This document shows positions 1-5,438 of a DNA stretch of 6,597 bases, in pieces. The stretch is from SHZI01 sp964407855. GTDB taxonomy: Bacteria > Pseudomonadota > Gammaproteobacteria > Steroidobacterales > GCA-2729495. The stretch spans positions 1-6,597 of the forward strand of contig CAYOXI010000095.1 of NCBI GenBank assembly GCA_964407855.1, in the 5' to 3' direction. The notes below the pieces were generated by a model. That model had not been told where the DNA came from and made no database searches. It saw only the letters and a program-made list of their open reading frames with translations. Within the stretch, counting starts at the first letter, position 1; every line of letters begins with the position of its first letter. The position numbers and the translations under genes are program-made.

Positions 1-108
1 GTCTTCATCACGCTCGGCCTGATCGTCACCTGCGCCCACTTCGCCCGTCTCCGGCAGCGGGAGAACCGGGGATACACCGGCACCCGGCCGGCTCGACAGG
101 CCGCCTGA
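1..108 (+). CDS. C-terminal end of an unidentified membrane protein (partial)
   Basis: Frame 1 is open from the left edge to a TGA at 106-108 and gives 35 residues. They begin with a hydrophobic stretch (VFITLGLIVTCAHFA) followed by a basic, polar tail rich in Arg and Gln (RLRQRENRGYTGTRPARQAA). This fits the last transmembrane helix of an inner-membrane protein with a cytoplasmic C-terminus under the positive-inside rule. The start lies outside the window and the fragment is too short to name a family. The gene points in the same direction as the PH-domain gene 73 bases downstream, but a strong hairpin lies between them, so they may not be co-transcribed. Confidence 0.6.
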   Translation, partial: VFITLGLIVTCAHFARLRQRENRGYTGTRPARQAA

Positions 109-115
109 CCCCGGT

Positions 116-144
116 CTGACTGGGCCCGAACCGGGACCAGTCGG
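116..144 (+). terminator. Intergenic hairpin, possible terminator without a T-run
   Basis: The outer arm GACTGG (118-123) pairs with CCAGTC (137-142), and the inner arm CCCG (125-128) pairs with CGGG (132-135) around a three-base loop. There is one internal G/A mismatch. A C-G pair and a T-G wobble extend the stem outward to 116 and 144. It lies eight bases after the stop of the partial gene. No T-run follows on either strand, so it is not a textbook intrinsic terminator. It could protect the 3' end of the upstream message or assist termination. Confidence 0.4.
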
Positions 145-181
145 CTAGAATCCCGGCATCCTCCGGGGGAGTGCCCAGGCC

Positions 182-592
182 ATGACGCCCATTGTCTTTC
201 CCTCCCGCATCGATCGCTGGCTGGCCATTGTGCTGGCCTCCTCCGTGCTGGTGTCACTGGGCGTAGCCCTGATCCTGCCCTTCGCGCTGCCGGGGGCGAT
301 CGGTTTGACGGTCGCCGCACTGCTGCTCGCGAGCGGTGGCCTGCAGCTCTGGCTGCTGCGTGCCACGGATTACACGGTGGACGACAGCCACCTGCAGGTC
401 CGCTGCGGCCCGTTCCGCTGGCGGATCGCGTTGCAGGACATCCACCGCGTCATCCCGACCCGCAGCCCGCTGTCGAGCCCGGCCCTGTCGCTGGACCGTC
501 TGCGCATTGAGTACGGTGATGGCCGGGCACTGATGGTGTCGCCGGCAGACAAGGCGGGTTTTTTGGCGGCAGTAGAGCAGCGCTCTCGCTGA
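182..592 (+). CDS. Small membrane-anchored bacterial PH-domain protein
   Basis: The product is 136 residues. Two hydrophobic segments near the N-terminus (about 13-34 and 37-59) should form a membrane hairpin, with a soluble domain from about 62 to 135 on the cytoplasmic side. The soluble part has the pattern of the bacterial PH domain formerly called DUF1200 (PF06713, bPH_4): a strand around YTVDDSHLQVRCGPFRWRI, then SSPALSLDRLRIEYGDG (98-114), then a VSPADKAGF element (119-127). The biochemical role of this family is not established, so no function is assigned. The ATG is preceded by the purine-rich GGGGGAG (165-171) at ten bases spacing. A TAGAAT at 146-151 could be a -10 element, but I see no good -35. 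The gene converges on the Nudix gene with six bases between stop codons, so read-through in either direction would make antisense RNA. Confidence 0.85.
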   Translation: MTPIVFPSRIDRWLAIVLASSVLVSLGVALILPFALPGAIGLTVAALLLASGGLQLWLLRATDYTVDDSHLQVRCGPFRWRIALQDIHRVIPTRSPLSSPALSLDRLRIEYGDGRALMVSPADKAGFLAAVEQRSR

Positions 593-598
593 GCCCGG

Positions 599-1003
599 TC
601 ACTGCTCTCCGACCACCTGTTCCACCCACTTCATCACCGCCGCCACGCGCGGCGAGGCGAGCCGTCTCGCCTGGGCAAAACTGACCCAGCGGTATTCGCT
701 GTGCTCGGGGCGACCGGTGTCGGGACTCGGGAGGAGCTGGACTTCCTCCTGGTCGGTGCGGGCCAGGAAGTAACGGGCGATCTTGCCCCGGTCGTAGGGG
801 CCGGTGTCCTGCCAGATGTCGCCCCAGGGGAACTGGAGGCCGGTCAGGCCCGACTCCTCGGCCACTTCCCGCAGCGCGGTCTGCTTCGGCGTTTCGCCGG
901 GCTCCATCAGCCCCTTCGGAAAATCCCAGTGGCGGAACACCCGGAGCATCAGTACCCGCCAGCCCGCGGGGGTTTCCCGCAGGATCACCGCGCCGCAGGA
1001 CAT
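599..1003 (-). CDS. Nudix hydrolase, probable diadenosine tetraphosphatase type
   Basis: The product is 134 residues with a perfect Nudix box, GX5EX7REUXEEXGU: G31, E37, R45, E46, E49, E50, G52, L53. The acidic residues should bind the divalent metals that drive hydrolysis of a nucleoside diphosphate linked to another moiety. Flanking features match the asymmetrical Ap4A hydrolase branch (NUDT2-like): CGAVILR at the N-terminus, HWDFPKG just before the box, KIARYFLA (74-81) and HSEYRWVSFAQARRL (101-115). The likely job is clearing Ap4A or related alarmone-like nucleotides in the cytoplasm, but Nudix substrates are poorly predicted from sequence. It lies 28 bases after the ybbP stop on the same strand and is probably the last gene of ybbA-ybbP-nudix. 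The start is weakly supported by a ribosome site: only an AGG three bases upstream, while a better GAGGGGG lies 23 bases away next to the ybbP stop. Translation may rely on coupling or on an unusual start. Confidence 0.9.
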   Translation of the reverse strand: MSCGAVILRETPAGWRVLMLRVFRHWDFPKGLMEPGETPKQTALREVAEESGLTGLQFPWGDIWQDTGPYDRGKIARYFLARTDQEEVQLLPSPDTGRPEHSEYRWVSFAQARRLASPRVAAVMKWVEQVVGEQ

Positions 1004-1031
1004 ATGCCTGGATATTGGCGTAGATGCCCCC

Positions 1032-3524
1032 TCAACCTTCCCGCAACACGGCCACGGGCGGTTCGTTTACCGCCCGGCGGGTCGCCAGCGTGCCGGTGAC
1101 GCCCACGATCAGCGCGCCGGCTGCCAGGCCCACCGGCCACAGCAGCGGACTCACGGTGTACTCCAGCTTGAAGGCGTAGTGGGCGAGCGCCCAGCCGAGC
1201 ACCGTGGCGCCGAGGGCCGCCAGTACGCCCGCCAGGCCGCCGAGCGTGATGAACTCAACGGCGACGCCCTGCAGGATCTTGCGCCGGGCGGCCCCGAGCG
1301 TGTGCAGGATCGCGCTCTCGAAGCGGCGCTCATCCCGGGTGAGCTGCACGGCGGCCAGCAGCACGACGACGCCCGCCAGCAGCGTGAACAGGAACACATA
1401 CTGCACGGCCATCGAGGCCTTCTCGATCACCGAACGGACCTGGGCCAGGATCACGTCGAGGTCGAGCACCGTGACCCCGGGAAACTGCCTCACCAGCCGG
1501 CTCAGCACTTCCACCCGGTCCCGCGGCACATAGATGCTGGCGAGCCACGTCTGGGGCAGGTCTTCCATGCCGGCGGGCGACAGGATCACAAAGAAATTTG
1601 GCTGGAAGGAATCCCACTCCACTTCACGGAGGCTGGTGACCGGGCCTTCGACGTCCTCACCGGCCACGTTGAAGGTGACGATGTCACCCACAACCACACC
1701 CAGGTTCCTGGCGAGGTCGGCCGACAGGGAAAGCTGCATGGGCCCGTCGTAGCCCGGGCCCCACCACGTGCCGGCGGTCACCGTGTTGCTGGCTGGCAGG
1801 GTATCGGTGAAGGTGAGGTTGGCTTCCCGCTGCAGGAAGCTGGCCCCCTGGGCATTGGCTGCCCGGAAGTCGTCGCCATCCACGCCGTTGACCCGGATCA
1901 GGCGACCGCGCACCAGCGGCAGCGCCACCGGTTCCTGGCCGATTTCCTCCCGGAAAAATTCCCGCAGGCCCGCCAGCTGATCCGGTTCGATGTTGATCAT
2001 GAACTGGTTGGGCGCATCGTCCGGCACCGACTGCTGCCAGGTCGTCAGGATGTCGCTGCGCACGAGGCCCAGCAGCAGCAGCACCATGAGGCTGAGGCCG
2101 AAGGCCACGATCTGCACGATGCTCTCGCCGCCGCGACGGGCGATATTGGCTAGTCCGTAACGCCACGCGATGCCCGCCGCGCCCCGGAAGCGGCGCAGGC
2201 CCCGCACCAGCACCCAGCCGAGGCCAAGCGCCAGCAGCGCGGTGCCGACCAGTCCGCCGGCAATGAGCCCCAGCAGCAGCGGATCGCGGACGATCACGAG
2301 CACCAGCAGGCCTATCGCCGTGAGGGCAACGCCGTAGGTGACGAAAGCACCAAGCCGGGGCGGCGGCATGTCCCGGCGCAAGACGCGCAGTGGCGCCGTG
2401 GTGCCCACGGCCAGCAGGTGCGGCAGCGCGAAGCCCACCACCACCGCAGCGGAGGTGAGTACCCCCAGCACGAAGGGCTGGCCGGAAGCCGGCGGCAGGA
2501 CGAAGCCGACAAACTCGGCAGCAATGAACGCCAGCCCGTACTGGGCGCCGAAACCCAGCACCACGCCCACAGTCGAGGTGAGCAGGATGATGAAGGCCAG
2601 CTCGACCAGCGTGACCGCCACCACGAAGCCCTGGGTGGCGCCGAGGGTTTTCTGCAGGGCCACGATATCCAGGTGCCGGAGCGCGTAGCGGCGGGCGGCC
2701 ATGGCCGCAGCAACCGCCGCGAGAATCACGGTGACCAGCGACGCCAGCGTCAGAAAGCGCTGGGCCCGCTCGATGGCCGAGTTGATCTGCTCACCGGCAT
2801 CTTCCCGGCCGCGCAGCGCTTCATCCGGCCGGAGGCGGGGCGTGAGGTTGCGGCGGAAATCGGCAATCACCGGGTCCGGGCCCGCGTACATCTGGGTGTA
2901 GGTCACGCGGCTGCCCGGCTTGACCACACCCAGGCTCGGCACGTCCGCCAGGTTCACCATCAAACCGGGGGCCAGGTTCACGAAACCGATGTTCTGGTCG
3001 GGCTTGTACTGGAGCACCTTCGTGATGAGCAGCTCCCGCTCGCCGAGGATCAGGCTGTCGCCGACGTCCAGCCCCAGCCGCCCGAGCAGGCCGGGCTCCG
3101 CCCAGGCCTCACCGCGGCCCGGCACGCCGTCAGCCGGACGACCGTTGCCGAAGAGCGTGTCGGCGATGGTGAGCTGGCCCCGGAGCGGGTAGCCGTCACT
3201 CACCGCATCGATGCCAGCCAGCGTGGTCTGTTCACCCGCCACCACCACGGTCGGGAAAGTGAGCGCCTCGGCCGTCTCCAGGCCCAGCAGGCGGGCCTCC
3301 GCCTGGTAACTCTCGCCCAGGGGCGCGGCCGAGCGCAGCACCAGGTCGGCAGCCAGCACCTGGCTGGCCTGGTCCTTCATCGCGCCGCCGACCCGGTCGG
3401 TGAAGAAGGCCACGGCCGTCATCGCCGTGACGGCCACGACGATCGCCGCCAGCAGGATGGACAGCTCCCCGGCCCGCAGGTCGCGGCCAAAAGAGCGCAG
3501 CGCGAATGCCACCACCTTGCCCAT
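1032..3524 (-). CDS. ybbP: YbbP-like ABC transporter permease (FtsX/MacB type)
   Basis: The product is 830 residues, close to the roughly 800 of E. coli YbbP. About ten hydrophobic segments can be read: one near the N-terminus (22-41), three at 257-277, 302-325 and 351-373, three more at 395-413, 416-440 and 467-488, and a final three at 706-727, 757-780 and 793-815. Two large polar regions (about 42-256 and 489-705) lie between them and should be periplasmic. The triplets at 257-373 and 706-815 are FtsX-like permease repeats, each with the cytoplasmic 'TLGA' coupling motif (KTLGATQGF, HTLGAARRK). This duplicated layout is typical of the YbbP/LolC-like MacB superfamily, whose members transmit force to the periplasm rather than transport through a channel. 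It pairs with the YbbA ATPase encoded four bases upstream. GGAGG, overlapping the end of ybbA, lies eight bases before the ATG and implies translational coupling. The neighbouring tesA supports a role in handing hydrophobic substrates to that esterase. Confidence 0.93.
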   Translation of the reverse strand: MGKVVAFALRSFGRDLRAGELSILLAAIVVAVTAMTAVAFFTDRVGGAMKDQASQVLAADLVLRSAAPLGESYQAEARLLGLETAEALTFPTVVVAGEQTTLAGIDAVSDGYPLRGQLTIADTLFGNGRPADGVPGRGEAWAEPGLLGRLGLDVGDSLILGERELLITKVLQYKPDQNIGFVNLAPGLMVNLADVPSLGVVKPGSRVTYTQMYAGPDPVIADFRRNLTPRLRPDEALRGREDAGEQINSAIERAQRFLTLASLVTVILAAVAAAMAARRYALRHLDIVALQKTLGATQGFVVAVTLVELAFIILLTSTVGVVLGFGAQYGLAFIAAEFVGFVLPPASGQPFVLGVLTSAAVVVGFALPHLLAVGTTAPLRVLRRDMPPPRLGAFVTYGVALTAIGLLVLVIVRDPLLLGLIAGGLVGTALLALGLGWVLVRGLRRFRGAAGIAWRYGLANIARRGGESIVQIVAFGLSLMVLLLLGLVRSDILTTWQQSVPDDAPNQFMINIEPDQLAGLREFFREEIGQEPVALPLVRGRLIRVNGVDGDDFRAANAQGASFLQREANLTFTDTLPASNTVTAGTWWGPGYDGPMQLSLSADLARNLGVVVGDIVTFNVAGEDVEGPVTSLREVEWDSFQPNFFVILSPAGMEDLPQTWLASIYVPRDRVEVLSRLVRQFPGVTVLDLDVILAQVRSVIEKASMAVQYVFLFTLLAGVVVLLAAVQLTRDERRFESAILHTLGAARRKILQGVAVEFITLGGLAGVLAALGATVLGWALAHYAFKLEYTVSPLLWPVGLAAGALIVGVTGTLATRRAVNEPPVAVLREG

Positions 3525-3528
3525 CGCT

Positions 3529-4218
3529 TCAGCCTCCGCGCGTCACGCGCCCTGCCTCGATCTCGATGGTTCGCTCGCAGCGGCCCGCCAGTTCCCGCTC
3601 GTGGGTTACCAGTACCAGCGTGGTCCTTGCATCGGCGTTGAGGTCGAAGAGCAGCTTGCCGATGCGCTCGCCGGTGACCGCGTCCAGGTTGCCGGTGGGT
3701 TCATCGGCAAACAGCACCTCGGGCCGGGTGACAAAGGCCCGGGCGATGGCCACCCGCTGCTGTTCGCCACCGGAGAGCTGCTTGGGATAGTGCCCCAGGC
3801 GGGCGCCCAGCCCCACATTGCCGAGGGTTTCCCGGGCCAGCGCCGCCGCCCGGTTCTCGCCGGCGAGCTCCAGCGGCAGCATGACGTTCTCCAGGGCCGT
3901 CAGGGAAGGTACCAGGTGAAAGGACTGGAACACGAAGCCCACCCGACGCGCCCGCAGCAAGGCGCGGCCGTCTTCGTTGAGGGCGGTGAGCTCCTCGCCG
4001 CAAAGCCACACGTGCCCCCGGGTGGGTCTGTCGAGACCCGCGAGGATCGCGAGCAGCGTGGTCTTGCCGGCGCCGGAAGGGCCGACCAGGGCCACGGTTT
4101 CACCGGACTTAATCGCCAGATTGACGTCGTTCAGAATGGTCAGCGTACCTTCAGGACTGCTAACCTCTTTGCCAAGACCCTCGGCCCGCAAGACCGCACC
4201 GTCATCCATTCCAGGCAT
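3529..4218 (-). CDS. ybbA: YbbA-like ABC transporter ATP-binding subunit
   Basis: From the chosen ATG (4216-4218) the product is 229 residues, matching the 228 or so of E. coli YbbA. All ATPase motifs are intact: Walker A GPSGAGKT (46-53), Q-loop Gln98 in FVFQSF, signature LSGGEQQR (148-155), Walker B VLFADEP (168-174), D-loop GNLD (176-179) and switch His206 in LVTHE. The order and spacing are those of the LolD/MacB ATPase group, so it should dimerise beneath the YbbP permease and power it. The reading frame stays open to an ATG at 4269 (246 residues), but those extra residues lie inside tesA and have no counterpart in the family. A third choice is the ATG at 4207-4209 (226 residues). For 4218, AAGGA lies 12 bases upstream, which is loose. 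The 4218 start faces the tesA start with two bases between them. No clear promoter was found, and any promoter must lie inside tesA. Confidence 0.93.
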   Translation of the reverse strand: MPGMDDGAVLRAEGLGKEVSSPEGTLTILNDVNLAIKSGETVALVGPSGAGKTTLLAILAGLDRPTRGHVWLCGEELTALNEDGRALLRARRVGFVFQSFHLVPSLTALENVMLPLELAGENRAAALARETLGNVGLGARLGHYPKQLSGGEQQRVAIARAFVTRPEVLFADEPTGNLDAVTGERIGKLLFDLNADARTTLVLVTHERELAGRCERTIEIEAGRVTRGG

Positions 4219-4220
4219 CC

Positions 4221-4910
4221 ATGCAACCAGTCCTTCGACAAACCGGGTTTCTGCAGGCCGCGTCAGCACTGGTGCTGATCGCCGCCCTGATCAGTGTCGC
4301 ACCGCTGGCCCGGGCCGCCGAGGGCAGCCGGAACCTGCTGGTGGTGGGTGACAGCCTCAGTGCTGCCTTTGGCATCGACACCGCGGAGTCCTGGGTGGCG
4401 CTGCTCGGCGAGCGACTGCAGGCCAGAGGTTACGGATATGCCGTGGTGAATGCCAGCATCACGGGGGATACCACCACCGGGGGCCTGAAGCGGCTGCCCC
4501 GGGCCCTGGCCCTGCACAAACCCGCCGTGGTGATCATCGAGCTGGGGGGTAACGACGGCCTGCGGGGCACGCCCATCCCGCTGATGCGGTCGAATCTGGC
4601 CCGGATGATCGAGCTGTCCCGGGAAGCCGGTGCCGAAGTGGTCCTCGCGGGCATGCAGATCCCGACCAACTACGGCGTGCGCTATACCCGGGACTTTGCC
4701 GGGGTCTATGCGGAGCTGGCGAAGGAATACAAGGTCGGGCTGGTGGAGTTCTTCCTGGACGGCATCGCGCTGGAGGACAAGTACTTCCAGGCCGACGGCA
4801 TCCACCCCACCGCCGAGGCCCAGCCGATCCTGCTGGAGAACCTGTGGCCGGTACTGGAGAAGAAGCTGAGCCGGCTGGCACCGGCAGCACGACCGCAGAC
4901 GGCCGGCTGA
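4221..4910 (+). CDS. tesA: Periplasmic GDSL esterase / acyl-CoA thioesterase I (TesA)
   Basis: The product is 229 residues. A Sec signal peptide is clear: a short n-region containing Arg6, a hydrophobic core at about 11-29, and an Ala-Arg-Ala site at 30-32. The mature enzyme is therefore periplasmic. It carries the four SGNH/GDSL blocks: GDSLSAAFG with the nucleophile Ser45, SITGDT with oxyanion Gly82, ELGGNDGLRG with oxyanion Asn111, and ADGIHP with catalytic Asp192 and His195. NYGVRYTRDF (150-159) also matches TesA. E. coli TesA hydrolyses acyl-CoA, lysophospholipids and aromatic esters. A short Ala/Pro-rich tail (about 217-229) follows the catalytic domain. It is transcribed away from ybbA-ybbP, as in E. 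coli. From memory, recent structural work reports a YbbA-YbbP-TesA complex in E. coli, which this conserved arrangement would support. The ribosome site is weak (CAGG five bases before the ATG), and any promoter must lie inside ybbA. Confidence 0.95.
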   Translation: MQPVLRQTGFLQAASALVLIAALISVAPLARAAEGSRNLLVVGDSLSAAFGIDTAESWVALLGERLQARGYGYAVVNASITGDTTTGGLKRLPRALALHKPAVVIIELGGNDGLRGTPIPLMRSNLARMIELSREAGAEVVLAGMQIPTNYGVRYTRDFAGVYAELAKEYKVGLVEFFLDGIALEDKYFQADGIHPTAEAQPILLENLWPVLEKKLSRLAPAARPQTAG

Positions 4911-4912
4911 GG

Positions 4913-4937
4913 GGCAGGGTCGGGGCCGGCACCTGCC
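4913..4937 (+). terminator. Weak hairpin just after tesA
   Basis: GGCAGG (4913-4918) can pair with CCTGCC (4932-4937) around a GC-rich loop that contains GCCGGC. It begins three bases after the tesA stop. No T-run follows, so intrinsic termination is doubtful. This is the nearest candidate for a tesA 3' end, together with the stronger palindrome at 4959-4994. Confidence 0.25.
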
Positions 4938-4958
4938 ATGCCGTCCGACGTCATATCT

Positions 4959-4994
4959 GGACGAAGTGACGGGATTGATCCTGTCGCTTTGTCC
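4959..4994. repeat. Long hairpin resembling an extragenic palindrome (REP-like)
   Basis: The left arm GGACGAAGTGACGGGA (4959-4974) pairs along all 16 positions with the right arm TCCTGTCGCTTTGTCC (4979-4994), allowing three G-T wobbles, around the loop TTGA. Because G-T pairs are stable only in RNA, the structure favours the + strand transcript; the mirrored A-C mismatches weaken it on the other strand. No T-run follows. Palindromes with an AAGTG(A/T)CAGG...CCTG(A/T)CACTT core occur as repeated extragenic elements in Gammaproteobacteria, some linked to REP-associated tyrosine transposases. That link is from memory and cannot be tested with one copy. It may instead be the tesA transcript end. 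Confidence 0.5.
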
Positions 4995-5052
4995 CCCTGT
5001 GTGTAGTTGGGCGCCAGTTCAGGATAGCTACCTCCCTTTCAGACCCATTCTC

Positions 5053-5249
5053 ATGAAGATCGCTCTCGTCAACGGGAAGCGCCAGACGGTACGAGACACA
5101 TCGCAGACGTCAAAACCGAACACGGGTGGGTAATAGAATTCCAACATTCCTCCATCACGCCCGAGGAACGTCGGTCAAGAGATTCCTTCTACGGTCGTCT
5201 TATTTCGATTTCCAATGGGACACATGCGGAACGCATCTCATCGCATTAG
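5053..5249 (+). pseudogene. Relic of a CoiA-like (PD-(D/E)XK) nuclease gene
   Basis: Two pieces of one protein family sit in different frames. From the ATG at 5053 the frame reads MKIALVNGKRQ, which resembles the N-terminus of proteobacterial CoiA-like proteins, but it hits a stop at 5131. From 5085 another frame reads DGTRHIADVKTEHGWVIEFQ and continues to HSSITPEERRSRDSFYGRLI, the catalytic core of the family (Asp, then Glu-Phe-Gln-His-Ser, then an Arg/Tyr helix). About 70-80 residues normally separate the two parts, including a zinc-ribbon region as I recall it. They are missing here, so an internal deletion with frameshift is inferred. After the core the family usually reads close to W(V/I)VNGTR, and here it reads SISNGTH, explicable by single-base changes such as Trp to Ser and Arg to His. 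A stop at 5247-5249 ends the frame early. No ribosome site precedes the ATG. Intact relatives are DNA-processing or competence-type nucleases of poorly known role. Confidence 0.75.
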
Positions 5250-5254
5250 GCCTG

Positions 5255-5273
5255 TGCATCCTTCCAGGATGCA
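5255..5273. repeat. Short perfect hairpin downstream of the nuclease relic
   Basis: TGCATCCT (5255-5262) and AGGATGCA (5266-5273) form a perfect eight-base stem around TCC. It lies six bases after the stop that truncates the relic. No T-run follows, so termination is uncertain. Chance is possible, although eight perfect pairs with a three-base loop is uncommon. Confidence 0.4.
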
Positions 5274-5402
5274 GCACGAACTGGATTACCGTGGTCGTGC
5301 TGGGGATTGGCGTGTTTTCTCGATCCTCATTTCCAGGTAGCCGGCGTACCCCGTACGACGTTGGCTTGGCTCTGTCTGCGTGAGTAGCGGCCGGTACCAT
5401 AC

Positions 5403-5432
5403 TTTACAATTAGACGACCAGATGGCTAATAT
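5403..5432 (+). promoter_or_regulatory. Sigma-70-type promoter for the COG1373 ATPase gene
   Basis: TTTACA (5403-5408) and TAATAT (5427-5432) make good -35 and -10 elements with an 18-base spacer, in an unusually AT-rich patch. The -10 ends six bases before the ATG at 5439, so transcription would start at or within a base or two of that ATG. No Shine-Dalgarno sequence lies in the interval, which agrees with a leaderless message. CCAG (5418-5421) and CTGG (5434-5437) flank the -10 as a small inverted repeat and could be an operator, but the arms are too short to be sure. Confidence 0.6.
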
Positions 5433-5438
5433 ACTGGC

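Larger units (their letters stand above)
4911..5438. other. AT-richer accessory gap with a nuclease relic and palindromes, no intact gene
   Basis: This 528-base stretch separates tesA from the right-hand ATPase. A hand count of 5131-5250 gives 57 G+C in 120 bases (about 48%), against 83 in 120 (about 69%) for 5461-5580 in the ATPase gene. It holds two hairpins near the left end, a broken CoiA-like nuclease gene from 5053, a third hairpin at 5255-5273 and the ATPase promoter at 5403-5432. Between 5274 and 5402 I see no gene, tRNA or convincing site. A few phrases there might be worn C-terminal nuclease sequence, but I could not align them. The composition suggests acquired DNA that has decayed. 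Confidence 0.7.

Noticed and set aside
804..2153. Long + strand open frame (449 codons) opposite the nudix-ybbP junction
   Set aside because: It is a codon-bias shadow. The protein is rich in His, Gln and Arg with no recognisable domain, and it spans two clearly real minus-strand genes.
2418..3641. + strand open frame (407 codons) opposite ybbP
   Set aside because: It is antisense to the permease with the same His/Arg/Gln-rich composition and no ribosome site. It crosses the ybbP-ybbA border.
4219..4269. 17-residue N-terminal extension of YbbA from an ATG inside tesA
   Set aside because: The family begins close to the 4218 or 4209 ATG, and the extension would overlap the tesA signal peptide codons.
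3400..4278. + strand open frame (292 codons) opposite ybbA
   Set aside because: It is a shadow of an ATPase gene whose motifs are all intact on the minus strand.
4902..4930. Two GCCGGC copies around the tesA stop as a binding-site repeat
   Set aside because: Six-base GC palindromes are expected by chance at this base composition.
5126..5383. 85-codon + strand frame in the gap
   Set aside because: It overlaps the nuclease relic in a different frame. The relic frame has family-level motifs and this one has none.
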